Source: Acidimicrobiaceae bacterium
GTDB lineage: Bacteria > Actinomycetota > Acidimicrobiia > Acidimicrobiales > RAAP-2
Direction: 5' to 3'
Length of the DNA: 64,000 nt
Assembly (NCBI GenBank): GCA_027306605.1
Contig: DAHUZK010000011.1
Span: forward strand, 58,286 to 122,285
The notes beneath the pieces are model-generated. The model made no database searches. It saw nothing but the letters and a program-made list of their open reading frames with translations, and was not told the DNA's origin. The translations under genes and the position numbers were made by a program. Positions 26,451 to 34,770 of this stretch are shown piece by piece. Numbering within the stretch: position 1 is the first letter of the stretch; the number at the start of each line of letters is the position of its first letter.

Positions 26451-26639
26451 TCAGTCGGGCCACCACTCCAGTGGGGCGACGAGGCCGTCGGACCCGCTCA
26501 TCCACAGCTCGGTCCGGTGCTCCTTGCACGTCCACAGCGGACCCACCCGCCCTTCGGCGTCGATGCCGGTGACGTCGTGCACCCGTGTCAGATCGCGGCC
26601 GCATCCCTCTTGCGGGCACTTCCCGATCCGCTCGGTCAC
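26451..26639 (-). CDS. Small Cys-containing hypothetical protein
   Basis: 62 residues, MTERIGKCPQEGCGRDLTRVH..., with CPQEGC at the N-terminus and a further CKEH near residue 38, a possible C-x4-C...C-x2-H metal site. It is acidic and ends in WWPD. The gene lies 22 bp after the convergent repeat-protein gene. No family is recognised; short length limits confidence. Confidence 0.45.
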   Translation of the reverse strand: MTERIGKCPQEGCGRDLTRVHDVTGIDAEGRVGPLWTCKEHRTELWMSGSDGLVAPLEWWPD

Positions 26640-26809
26640 GCCGTGTCGTTGCTCGGCTCGGCCATCACGTCCTCAGCCACCCCTTGACCGACGTCGGTGC
26701 CTCCGGGCGGGCACCGGTTTGGAACCCGATCGTTCCACAGAGGCGGGGCTTGCGTCTCCCCTGTCGGTCTTTCGGAGTCTGCGCTCGAGGGCGGCTGCCT
26801 CCCGCGTGA

Positions 26810-27679
26810 TCAGAGCATCTCCCACCACCAGCCCAAGCCGACCAGCCCCGGACCGGTGTGCGCCACCATGACGGAACTGAACGGTGCGTGGAAGATCCGC
26901 CGAGCGGGGGACAGCTCGTCCACGGTCTCGGCCAGCGACGCCGCCTCCGGACCCGAACCCGAGTCGAGGATCGCCGCGTGGACCCGAGCTGGGCGCTCGG
27001 GTCGCGTCCGCACGCAATCGGCGACGATGCGGTCCAGGGCCCCCGGCCCGGAGAGCGCCGGCCGACGCGGCCGGACGTTTCCGTTTCCGAACGAGAAGAT
27101 CGGTCGGATGCCCGTCGACCGACTGGCGCGAGCCGCCAAACCGGGCACCCTTCCGCTGCGCGAGAGATAGTCGAGGTCGGGCAACGTGGCCGTCAGGTTC
27201 ACGTCGCGAGCCACAGCCGAAGCGCAGCGGAAGATCTCAGCTCGACTGGTACCGAGCATGGCACGCCGGGCTGCGTGGAGGACCACGAGACCTTGGGCGC
27301 CTGCCGCTGTACCCGAGTCCAGCACGCGCACCGTCCCCTCGGGCAGGTAGCCGGCCGCGGCGTGCGCCGCCTCGAAGCTTCCGCTCATCTTCGACGAGAC
27401 GGTCACGACGACGGCACCCGTGAACCCGTCGTCCCGTGCAGCGTCGACGGCTTTGAGGTACTCGCCGGGGCTGGGCGCGGACGTCGAGACGCGTTCGGTC
27501 GAGGCACGCCGGACGACCTCGTCCGGGTCGATCGTTCCGTCGGCGTACACGGTGCCGCCCAGGACGAGGTTCATGGGGACGACCCGGACGAGTCGTCCCT
27601 CCGGCACGTCGGTTGGGATCGATGCGGCGCTGTCGGTGATCACCACCGTCTGTTCGCCATGGGACCTATGTTCGTCCAC
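26810..27679 (-). CDS. DegV-family fatty-acid-binding protein
   Basis: 289 residues from GTG 27679 with AGGAG upstream. VVITDSAASIPTD is the DegV N-terminal motif, and VSTSAPSPGEYLKA and VVTVSSKMSGSFEAA are the two Ser-rich loops that hold the fatty-acid carboxylate. DegV/FakB proteins present fatty acids to the FakA kinase, giving acyl-phosphate for PlsY-type acyltransferases. A PlsY-like gene lies two genes upstream in the same run, which supports a lipid role here. FakA is not in the window. The Trp-rich end GLGWWWEML is unusual. Confidence 0.85.
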   Translation of the reverse strand: MDEHRSHGEQTVVITDSAASIPTDVPEGRLVRVVPMNLVLGGTVYADGTIDPDEVVRRASTERVSTSAPSPGEYLKAVDAARDDGFTGAVVVTVSSKMSGSFEAAHAAAGYLPEGTVRVLDSGTAAGAQGLVVLHAARRAMLGTSRAEIFRCASAVARDVNLTATLPDLDYLSRSGRVPGLAARASRSTGIRPIFSFGNGNVRPRRPALSGPGALDRIVADCVRTRPERPARVHAAILDSGSGPEAASLAETVDELSPARRIFHAPFSSVMVAHTGPGLVGLGWWWEML

Positions 27680-27700
27680 GGGGATCTCCTGCCTCCCGGC

Positions 27701-28777
27701 TCAGGTCGAGCTGCGAGCGAGCGATTCGACTCCGTCGCCTGCTCGCTGCCTCGCGTGCGGTTGCCTGTGGTTCTCTGTACCCGCTGCCGCGTCGCTGTCA
27801 CCTCCATCCGACACCGTGTCGCTGTCGCCCCGGGCTGGCCGGTGATGACCCTGGACTTCGAGAATCCCCCAGACGCACCAGCCGATCGGCACGAGGACCC
27901 AGAAGGTCACCAGCCGGTAGAGGAGAACCGCGGAGAGGGAGGGGGCGAGTGGTGCGCCGTACGCCACCAGCAGGCCGGTGAGGCTCCCGACGACGATGCC
28001 GACGCCGCCTGGCGTCACGGGGATCGCCGCGGTGACCTGGGTCAGCCCGTAGACGATCAGGAGATAGCGCCAATCGAGCCTGACCCCGAGGGCGCCCAGG
28101 CACGTGGCCAACACAGCTGCGTCGAGCAGCCAGTTCGCCAGGGCCAATGCGAAGACAGTGAGCCAGCCCGAATGGCCGAGCCGCACCCGTGAGAAGTCCG
28201 CCAGCAGGCGTTGCAGCCAGCGGCCGATCCGCATCCGTCGGGAGCGGAGTCCCAGGCATTCGAAGGAGCGCAGGACGTGACTGCTCGCGGCCGTCGTCCG
28301 GGTCAGCTCGAGAACGAAGAAGACGACCGGGATGGCGGCCAGGATCAACACCGGCCATCGGAGGAACGACACCGGACCTCGTGATCCGGCCAGCTCGAGC
28401 CCGACGGCGACGACGACGAACAGCGCGAAGCTGGAGACTCCGCCGGCAACGAGGAAGAACCACAGGCGGACGAAGGGCCGGACGCCGCGACGCCCGTACT
28501 GCTCGAAGATCCACGCGGCCGCCCAGGCGATGCCGACGGGCAGCGTTGCATCGAGAGCGTTCCCCGCACTCGTGATCGCCACGACCGACGACCAAGGAAG
28601 CTCCGCTCCGCCGGCGCGGAGAAGCCGGCGTTGGAGCGCAGCGAAAGCCAACAGCGAGGCCGCCTCGGCCAGCACCGCGGCCAGGATCCAGGCGGGGTCG
28701 ACGTGCCGGAGCCGGGCCGCGGCACTCGAGAAGTCGCTGCCATGCACGGCCATGAGTGCGATTGCGGCACCGGCCAA
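27701..28777 (-). CDS. UPF0104/lysylphosphatidylglycerol-synthase-TM-like membrane protein, start unresolved
   Basis: About 358 residues from TTG 28777, but the frame upstream contains a convincing first membrane helix (RIIGSVALAGAAIALMAVHG) preceded by basic residues and no ATG, GTG or TTG in the usual place, so the true start may be a rarer codon or further upstream. Six to eight membrane segments and the motif ITSAGNALDATLPVGIAWAA...VTPGGVGIVVGSLTGLL match the UPF0104 family, related to the MprF flippase domain. It probably moves or senses a lipid. It follows the PlsY-like gene, and the DegV gene starts 21 bp after it. Confidence 0.7.
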   Translation of the reverse strand: MAGAAIALMAVHGSDFSSAAARLRHVDPAWILAAVLAEAASLLAFAALQRRLLRAGGAELPWSSVVAITSAGNALDATLPVGIAWAAAWIFEQYGRRGVRPFVRLWFFLVAGGVSSFALFVVVAVGLELAGSRGPVSFLRWPVLILAAIPVVFFVLELTRTTAASSHVLRSFECLGLRSRRMRIGRWLQRLLADFSRVRLGHSGWLTVFALALANWLLDAAVLATCLGALGVRLDWRYLLIVYGLTQVTAAIPVTPGGVGIVVGSLTGLLVAYGAPLAPSLSAVLLYRLVTFWVLVPIGWCVWGILEVQGHHRPARGDSDTVSDGGDSDAAAGTENHRQPHARQRAGDGVESLARSST

Positions 28778-28979
28778 CGCGACGGAGCCGATGATCCGGG
28801 CGAGGCGCCAGCCACCCGCGTGTCTTCTCGGCCTCCCGGTGAACGACGGGTCAGTGCACTCGACGCGCCCGTCTTCTTGATGGACGTTCTCGGTCTGCGT
28901 GGTAGCGGACGTTGCACAACCTCGTGGATCCGGGCAGCTTGTCGTGCCGTGTCGGCTTCTACCCCAGAAACCCAGGTGA

Positions 28980-29678
28980 CTATCCGGACGGCCCGCCCGG
29001 CCGACCTCGAGAGAATGATCGGTGAGGCGGCGCCAAAGGTGTGGCGTGCTCCGATTGCACTCCGTCGCGCCACGAGCCCCTGTCGTAGAGCAGCCGCTCG
29101 CCGATTTCGTTCGGGTGAAGGCGGCCTTCGTTTCCCAGCAGGCGCTTGGCGACCATGGGCACCACGACACACGCCGCCAGGCGCAAGCCGCCCCCGCCGC
29201 GACGCTTCCAGAGGACGCCTGGAAGTGCCGCCAACGCCACCATCGTTCCGAGCGCCGACTGCCGACACAGGCGTCCGGCGACGAGGCCGCCCAGCAGGAC
29301 GGCCGCTCCCTCGGGTGCGCTCACGAGCAGCGCGCCGAGTGCCGGCGAGATGCCGCGCCCTCCGGCGCCCCGCAACCACGGCGACCAGTTGTGCGCGGCA
29401 ATCGCGCTCCCGGCAGCGGCCGCACGCAGCACGGATCGCTCGGGTCCGGCCAGGGCCACCCCGACGGCACCCTTCGCGACGTCGAGGCTCCCGGCGACGG
29501 CCAGGGGCAGGAAGCCGGCCACCTCGTAGAGCCCGGTACCCGAGACCGTTCCCGAGCCGTGACTCCGTAGGTCGACTCCTGCGAGCGATCGTGCCGCCAA
29601 GCCCGAAAACGGCACCGAGCCGGCGACGAACGCGGCGACGAGGACCCCCGCACCCGAGCGGCGCGGTCCGGAACTCAG
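28980..29678 (-). CDS. PlsY-like glycerol-3-phosphate acyltransferase homologue
   Basis: 232 residues if it starts at CTG 29678, which overlaps the preceding TGA (CTGA); no standard start fits before the first conserved motif. PlsY landmarks are visible but diverged: AGSVPFSGLAARS for the N-terminal GSIPF motif, LRSHGSGTVSGTGLY in place of GSxNxGATN, and HNWSPWLRGAGGRGISPALG in place of H...FKGGKGVATxxG. PlsY acylates glycerol-3-phosphate with acyl-phosphate. The changed motifs suggest a paralogue with a different acceptor, or a degenerate one. About five membrane segments. Confidence 0.65.
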   Translation of the reverse strand: MSSGPRRSGAGVLVAAFVAGSVPFSGLAARSLAGVDLRSHGSGTVSGTGLYEVAGFLPLAVAGSLDVAKGAVGVALAGPERSVLRAAAAGSAIAAHNWSPWLRGAGGRGISPALGALLVSAPEGAAVLLGGLVAGRLCRQSALGTMVALAALPGVLWKRRGGGGLRLAACVVVPMVAKRLLGNEGRLHPNEIGERLLYDRGSWRDGVQSEHATPLAPPHRSFSRGRPGGPSG

Positions 29679-30454
29679 GTCAATCCCGCCTTCCCCCAGC
29701 GCACGACACCACCGGCGCGCCGCATGGCCCGGGTGAAGTGCAAGGTCGAGGCCGCGATCGCCACGGCGGTGAGCAACCAGGTTGCTGCGGTCCGTTCCAC
29801 CACGAACATCTGGACGGACGAGGTCAGGAGGAACCACAGGGCCAGGCCGGCATTGACGAGCATGGTCGCCGCCCACAGCAGCGAGAGCTGGGTGAAGACC
29901 CGCCTCACGTGAGGATGACCGAGGAGCTCGGCGTCGAGCGGGCAGAAGTCACGGGCCAGCCGATCGACCAGTGGGCGGCCGACGAGGGTGCTGCCGAGGA
30001 AGGCCAACCCCACGGCGGCCGTTGCCGCCGCCGGCTGGAGGAAGTAGAGGAATGCGCTCCCCGTGAGGAGCCCGATGATCGTCCGCACGGTGAGGACCAG
30101 GGATCCGAGGACGAGGACGCCGGGCACCGCCTGTCGGCGAACGAGGCGCCGGGCGATGCACAGGTGGGACCACGCCAGGGCGCCGATCAGGGCGCCCCGC
30201 AGGCCGAACACCGCGAGGAATCCATAGAACAACCCGAACGGCACCACCGCCGACTCGAGCACCGACGGACCGGCGTGCCGCACCCAGGCCAGCGGAGAGG
30301 GAATGACGCACACGAAGGAATGGCCACGGTCATCGCCCGCGTCTCGACGGGTTTCGTACACGGCCCGTGGTGGAGGAGGGAGGTTCGCCGGGGCCGGCTC
30401 GTCGGGAGTGATGTCCCCGATGCTAGCGAGGCAGGGTCGGAGCGCGCGGTGCAC
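29675..30454 (-). CDS. Polytopic membrane protein resembling the VC0807/septation-A-like group
   Basis: 259 residues from 30454, or about 212 from GTG 30313, just before the first hydrophobic segment. Six hydrophobic segments are visible, the first in VLESAVVPFGLFYGFLAVFG. The spacing and the RxLVxRLAxDF-like loop recall VC0807-family and YciB-like proteins, which have no assigned reaction. Its stop is embedded in the CTGA junction with the PlsY-like gene, so it belongs to the same lipid/membrane run. Confidence 0.6.
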   Translation of the reverse strand: MHRALRPCLASIGDITPDEPAPANLPPPPRAVYETRRDAGDDRGHSFVCVIPSPLAWVRHAGPSVLESAVVPFGLFYGFLAVFGLRGALIGALAWSHLCIARRLVRRQAVPGVLVLGSLVLTVRTIIGLLTGSAFLYFLQPAAATAAVGLAFLGSTLVGRPLVDRLARDFCPLDAELLGHPHVRRVFTQLSLLWAATMLVNAGLALWFLLTSSVQMFVVERTAATWLLTAVAIAASTLHFTRAMRRAGGVVRWGKAGLT

Positions 30455-30481
30455 ACGGGCGGTGCATTTGGCGGGAGGACT

Positions 30482-30676
30482 TCAGCGGGCGAAGAAGTGC
30501 CAGCCCATCCACATCCATCCGAGGAACACGAAGACGAGCCGCCAATTTCCCGACACGAGCCGTTGGAGGATTTCCCGGAACCCGGCGGCGCGGTCGGTCG
30601 TGAAGGCCAAGAGCTCGGCGAGCAGGAACAGGAGCGCCACGCACACCCATGCGGCCAGGAAGAGGTCCCGTGTCAT
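30482..30676 (-). CDS. Small two-helix membrane protein (DUF6186-like)
   Basis: 64 residues from ATG 30676, overlapping the stop of the next upstream gene (ATGA). Two hydrophobic helices, about residues 5-22 and 43-60, flank a basic loop, and the protein ends GWMWMGWHFFAR. The aromatic C-terminus matches the pattern of the paired neighbour, which ends AWLALGWWLFAP, so the two may form a hetero-oligomer in the membrane. No function is known. Confidence 0.6.
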   Translation of the reverse strand: MTRDLFLAAWVCVALLFLLAELLAFTTDRAAGFREILQRLVSGNWRLVFVFLGWMWMGWHFFAR

Positions 30677-31248
30677 GGAGCGAAGAGCCACCACCCGAGC
30701 GCCAGCCATGCGAACACGATCGCAGCTTTCAGCGCGGTCCATCGTGAAGCCGCGTCATAGATCGAGCTGACGGTGGGATACGAATGACGCCCCCCATCGA
30801 AGCCGGCGAAGTACGACACGAGCTCGACGACGAGCAGGACGGTGATCGCCACCAGCCAGGCACGGCCACGACCCCACATGAGTGAAGACCGTGGACGGCT
30901 CGGCAGGGTTCCGTAGCGACGTCGTCGAGAACGCAGCGCCAGCGTATGCCCGAAGGGGATCGCCATGAGCACGAAGCCCGCGGCCACGGCAAGGTTGGAC
31001 GCGGTGCTGAAAGGAGTGGTGAGCGCTGTGGCAACCGCCTCGGCCACACCCAGGGCCAGCACCACGCTCCATTGCCATGGCGAGAGCGACCATCGGGGTT
31101 CCCCGAGTCCGAGCGGCAGTCCGGCCGATGCGTCGGGTGCCCTCGTCCTCGCCGTCCCCGGAGGCCGGCCGGCGACACCCGTCTCGGATCTCGCTCGGTG
31201 CTTGCGGGACCACACAGGGCTCACATTTCCCTTCCGTCCAGCTGCCAC
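30673..31248 (-). CDS. Membrane protein paired with the small DUF6186-like protein
   Basis: 191 residues with a long basic, Pro/Ala-rich cytoplasmic N-terminus (about 55 residues) and four hydrophobic helices. The last two helices and the ending AWLALGWWLFAP resemble the 64-residue downstream protein, so the pair look like a long and a short version of one fold. It is the first gene of the leftward lipid/membrane run. Function is unknown. Confidence 0.55.
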   Translation of the reverse strand: MAAGRKGNVSPVWSRKHRARSETGVAGRPPGTARTRAPDASAGLPLGLGEPRWSLSPWQWSVVLALGVAEAVATALTTPFSTASNLAVAAGFVLMAIPFGHTLALRSRRRRYGTLPSRPRSSLMWGRGRAWLVAITVLLVVELVSYFAGFDGGRHSYPTVSSIYDAASRWTALKAAIVFAWLALGWWLFAP

Positions 31249-31386
31249 ACTAGGCAGCAGGTCAGCGGAGCCGTAGCCCTCTCCGTGCAGCTGCCCATGG
31301 CGTTGGATCAGGTGTTGAGGGGAAGTTGAGGATTCTCGGTCCGAACGGCTCTACGTCCCAGGTGGTGCGTTCTGCAGAATCTCTGC

Positions 31387-31608
31387 ATGGCCCGAGGGAA
31401 ACCATCCGAGGAGGCCAAACCGACGTACAAGGTCGTCGTCGAGAAGGCCGGGGCGAACTGGTACATCTCGGTGCCGGACGTGCCAGGCGCGCTGGCTTCG
31501 GTCCGCCGGAGCGAGTACATCGAATCCATCGCGCGTTCGGCGATCGCGCGCAAGCTCGGCCTCTCCGAAGACAGTTTCAGCGTCGAGATCGGCGCTTCCG
31601 AGAGCTAG
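31387..31608 (+). CDS. HicB-like antitoxin-family protein without an adjacent toxin
   Basis: 73 residues. The core YKVVVEKAGANWYISVPDVPGALASVRRSEYIESIARSAI follows the HicB partial RNase-H-fold pattern (beta strand, W-Y-I-S-V-P-D-V-P-G, then a helix). There is no HicA-like toxin on either side and no DNA-binding tail after the fold. It may be a solitary HicB-like regulator. The ATG at 31387 has no strong ribosome site, so translation may be weak or leaderless. Confidence 0.6.
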   Translation: MARGKPSEEAKPTYKVVVEKAGANWYISVPDVPGALASVRRSEYIESIARSAIARKLGLSEDSFSVEIGASES

Positions 31609-31781
31609 GCGGCGGGGGACCACGGCGCCGACCCTCGTAGATCGGTTCGATCGGGGTTGTCGTCTCAGCGTGTCGTCGGGGGCGAGCCGTCTTCCGGTCA
31701 GGCCTGGTCAAGGCTGATCATGCGTGTGCGAGCGACGTTCAACGAACGTTCAACCCGGAAGGGATCTGTGCCGACAGAGAC

Positions 31782-31821
31782 GAAGCGACCCCGGTCCGAT
31801 ACTGCGGGCCGGGGTCGCCTC
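31782..31821. terminator. 17-bp-arm hairpin, terminator or structured-RNA candidate
   Basis: The arms GAAGCGACCCCGGTCCG and CGGGCCGGGGTCGCCTC pair over 17 positions with one mismatch and one G-U, around the loop ATACTG. It is symmetrical enough to work in either direction, between the HicB-like gene (plus) and the large membrane gene (minus). No U-run follows. Confidence 0.6.
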
Positions 31822-31939
31822 GCTTGGCGCGACACGCCTGGCGGAGGGTCTTGGCGGGGACCCTGCCGTGGGGTAAGGCGGAAACCCAGGTGGCGTGCCG
31901 GCGCCATTGTGACACAAGGTGCAACCTCCTGCCATGACG

Positions 31940-31956
31940 CTCGCCGGCATGGCGAG
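31940..31956 (-). terminator. Small hairpin just past the stop of the large membrane gene
   Basis: CTCGCC, loop GGCAT, GGCGAG; a 6-bp perfect stem 5 bp beyond the minus-strand stop at 31962. It is modest in strength and could work with the larger hairpin farther on. Confidence 0.35.
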
Positions 31957-31961
31957 TCACA

Positions 31962-34226
31962 TCAGTTGTGCACGTCGACGACGACGGGTGCGCTCGTGCT
32001 CACCCGGCCCGCCGCGTCCGTCACGATGCTGCGGAGCGCGTAGGTCCCGTTCGGCACGGTTGCGCTGTTCCAGTCGCAGATCCATCCGTACTGAAAGCGC
32101 TGCCCTCGGCAGAGGGTGGTCACGACCGCGTTGCGGCCCGAGAGGCCGAAGGAGACGCTCTTCGTACCGAGCGGGCTCGATGCGGTGGCAACGAGAAGCT
32201 GATGTCCGTGGAGTGCACCGCTCGTCGGCTTCACGATCGTCGTCACCGGAAGCAAAACCCTCAGTCGGAACGTCGTCGGCGTCACCGTTCCCAACAGGTG
32301 CTGCACGTGGAACCAAGCGGTGACGCCGCCGATCCGCTCCGGAGGACCGAGAGAAGCAGCGAGGGCGCCCGTGACCGTGGCGGGATCGCGACCCACCGGG
32401 AGCGCGAGCACCGTGCTTACTCGGTACCGCCTCAGGAACAACCTGATCTCGGAGGGCAGATGGCCCGATTCCAGGGCCTGACTCTGTCCCGGTCTCGTCG
32501 ACACTCCGTAGAAGGCGAAGTCGAAGAGGTCCTTGACCGAATTGGGCTCGAGGACCGAGGGGCTGATCACGGCCAAGCTGCCGACGGGTCTCCACCCGTA
32601 GCCGCCGATGACCTTGAAGGGCATCCCCGACTGGGCCTGGTCGAGGAGCATGTCGTTGACGCCCTGGTACCGAGCCGAGTAGGAGAAGCCCAGAAGAACG
32701 CCGGGATACCGTGGCGCGTCGGGGTAGGGATAGGCGAGGACGGTGCTACCCGGCGCGACATGGTGCCCAGCCAGGGACGAGATGAAGAAGGAAGGGACGT
32801 TCGTCGCTGTGGCGGACTGGGCCCGGGCCGGCAGCAAGGGGAGCGCCACGACGAGCGCTGCCGCCATGGGCACACCCACCCCGATCACCCGTCCCCGCCT
32901 GGACGACGCACGCACGGCGGGAGCTGCGGCCATTCGTTCGCGCAAGGTATCGAGGCCGATCGCAATCACTGCAGAGCCGAACAACACCGTGTACAGCGCG
33001 AACCGGGTCGAGAGTAGCCCCTGAACGACGGGCAGGTGTGCGAGGATCGCGAAGGGCAGCGGGACGTGCGTGTCACGACCGTCGACATAGAGGGTGGAAC
33101 CCAGCGACAACACGAACGAGATCGCCGCCAGTGCGCCCGCCATCATCACGACGCCGCGCCTGCGGAGGAGGACTGAGCCCACGCCGACGGCCACGAGGAA
33201 CGGGATACCGAGATAGATCGCACCGGCATTGAGCTGATAGCCGGAGATCATGTTGGGAAGATGGAACCGCTGCAGAGAGCCGGGCACGAACGTCGCCAGC
33301 AGGTCGCCATGGAGCTGTGCCAGATTCGACGGGGAGTTGGGCACGCCCTCCAAGTGGCCGGGACCGAACAGTGTGTAGAGAACGGGCCCGGCCAACGAGA
33401 TGGCACCGACACCGAGCGCAACGGTGCCGGCACGGATCGCGTAGGACCTCGATCCGGTGAGTCGCCGTCTGTTTGCCAGTAGGAAGAGGACACAGGCGAG
33501 GACACCGAGGATGACCATGCTGGCCAGGACCTCAGAAGAGATCAGGTACTGGATGCCGCAGACGAGGCCGAGCAGCACTCCGCTGGCCACCGCTGGCCAC
33601 CGCTGGCGCGCGAGGAGCTCGTAGAGCAGCAGGAAGAAGAGCGGAGGGAGCGGGACGAATGCCACGAACAGGTGTGGCAGCGACGTGGTCTCGTAGGCAG
33701 AGAATCCGTAGAGCAATCCACCGACGAAGGCCGCCGGCCACCAGTGGGTCCAGCGTCGAAGGACGAGGCACATAGTCATGGCCGACACGACTGGCGCCAT
33801 CACCTCCAAGACGTTCCAGGCGACGATCGGTCCGAACACCGATGTCACGGGTGCCATCAGCGTCCCGAGGGCCAGGATCGAGGTGTTCACCAGAGCGTTG
33901 AGGCCGACCGGCGCGTTCTGCCACGTGGTGAAGAAGGGGTTGTGACCGTGGGCGAGGGCGTATTGGGCCCAGCTGATCCACCAGATCTCTTGGATCTGAT
34001 CCGCACTTCCTGGACCTGCCATGCGTCCAGGTCCGAGACCACCCAGCGTGGTGAATTCGAGAACCGCCAGCCCCAGGTAGATGGCGATGCAGACCAGGGC
34101 AGGCCAGCGCCCATGCGCAGCAACCGGACTCCGGTCGAGGGGCGCGTTCCCGGCGCCGCCCGTTGGAGCCGGGGTATCGGGCGCACCTCGGGTGACGAGC
34201 CCTACGCCCTCGACCCCGGTCTCCAC
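31962..34226 (-). CDS. Large GT-C-like membrane protein with a C-terminal Ig-like tail
   Basis: 754 residues. About eleven to twelve hydrophobic helices fill residues 40-480; the first extracellular loop contains GSADQIQEIWWISWAQYALAHGHNPFFTTW, the acidic-aromatic type of loop seen in GT-C glycosyltransferases and related actinobacterial membrane proteins. Residues about 490-640 are an exported globular region (FSYSARYQGVNDMLLDQAQSG). The last 90 residues (TTIVKPTSGALHGHQLLVATASS...NGTYALRSIVTDAAGR) look like a beta-sandwich. A role in transferring sugars from lipid carriers is inferred from layout only. Confidence 0.75.
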   Translation of the reverse strand: METGVEGVGLVTRGAPDTPAPTGGAGNAPLDRSPVAAHGRWPALVCIAIYLGLAVLEFTTLGGLGPGRMAGPGSADQIQEIWWISWAQYALAHGHNPFFTTWQNAPVGLNALVNTSILALGTLMAPVTSVFGPIVAWNVLEVMAPVVSAMTMCLVLRRWTHWWPAAFVGGLLYGFSAYETTSLPHLFVAFVPLPPLFFLLLYELLARQRWPAVASGVLLGLVCGIQYLISSEVLASMVILGVLACVLFLLANRRRLTGSRSYAIRAGTVALGVGAISLAGPVLYTLFGPGHLEGVPNSPSNLAQLHGDLLATFVPGSLQRFHLPNMISGYQLNAGAIYLGIPFLVAVGVGSVLLRRRGVVMMAGALAAISFVLSLGSTLYVDGRDTHVPLPFAILAHLPVVQGLLSTRFALYTVLFGSAVIAIGLDTLRERMAAAPAVRASSRRGRVIGVGVPMAAALVVALPLLPARAQSATATNVPSFFISSLAGHHVAPGSTVLAYPYPDAPRYPGVLLGFSYSARYQGVNDMLLDQAQSGMPFKVIGGYGWRPVGSLAVISPSVLEPNSVKDLFDFAFYGVSTRPGQSQALESGHLPSEIRLFLRRYRVSTVLALPVGRDPATVTGALAASLGPPERIGGVTAWFHVQHLLGTVTPTTFRLRVLLPVTTIVKPTSGALHGHQLLVATASSPLGTKSVSFGLSGRNAVVTTLCRGQRFQYGWICDWNSATVPNGTYALRSIVTDAAGRVSTSAPVVVDVHN

Positions 34227-34353
34227 ACCCGGTGACTATCACAGGCGGTCCTGCGTTGCTCTCCCGCAACCGGCCGGGTTCTTCCCGCAGGAACCCGCTC
34301 GGGGTGGCACCAACAGGCGTGTGAGATCGGGCCGGAAGGGGAAAACGTAGGGC

Positions 34354-34770
34354 GTGGACGAAATAGGCGTTGGGAAAGGAACCGGTCCAACCGCTGGAGC
34401 GATCGGTCGGCACGGCTCGAGCCGCTCCGGGCCGGGCACCGAGGGCGACGACCACAGCTTTCGGTGCGCCCTGGGGAGGGGTCGTGACGAGGTCACGCTG
34501 AAGGTGACCGGCGAGGTCGATCTGGCAAATGCCAACGCCTTCGAGGACGAGCTCCTCGAGGCGCTCCACTCGGCCGCTCCGGACGAACGGGTGGCCCGGT
34601 TCACCGTGGACCTGACCGGGGTGAGCTATCTGGGCTCCGACGGAATACGGGCGCTCGTCAGGGCCCACCGCGCGGCAGCCGGCATGGGCACCGAGTGGCG
34701 CGTCGAACCGTCGCAGATCGTGGGCGTGGCGCTCCGGGCAGCCGGATTGGGTCAGTGGACCGAACCGTGA
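34354..34770 (+). CDS. STAS-domain anti-sigma-factor antagonist
   Basis: 138 residues. After a 35-residue Gly/Ser-rich tail, the STAS fold reads VTLKVTGEVDLANANAFEDEL and FTVDLTGVSYLGSDGIRALV. In SpoIIAA/RsbV-type proteins a phosphorylatable Ser lies in the D-S-S/T-G loop; here the loop is G94-S95-D96-G97, keeping a Ser with Asp after it. It would bind an RsbW-type kinase to free a sigma factor. The next gene starts inside its stop (GTGA) and ends in exactly such a kinase domain, so the two are almost certainly partners. Confidence 0.85.
   Translation: MDEIGVGKGTGPTAGAIGRHGSSRSGPGTEGDDHSFRCALGRGRDEVTLKVTGEVDLANANAFEDELLEALHSAAPDERVARFTVDLTGVSYLGSDGIRALVRAHRAAAGMGTEWRVEPSQIVGVALRAAGLGQWTEP

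Larger units (their letters stand above)
31609..31961. other. Gene-free stretch with strong hairpins
   Basis: No convincing coding sequence. It contains a 9-bp direct repeat (ACGTTCAAC twice, about 31735-31752), a 17-bp-arm hairpin at 31782-31821 and a small hairpin next to the stop of the large membrane gene. A short minus-strand reading frame with a CTLCHNG motif exists but has no supporting signals. A small RNA ending at the large hairpin is possible. Confidence 0.4.

Noticed and set aside
31750..31950. Short minus-strand frame with CTLCHNG (haem c-like)
   Set aside because: No signal peptide, no ribosome site and it runs through the large hairpin; a single CxxCH by chance is likely.
31822..31960. 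Possible metabolite riboswitch
   Set aside because: I compared it by eye with c-di-GMP, cobalamin and SAM motifs and saw no conserved core; position after two stops is also wrong for a leader.
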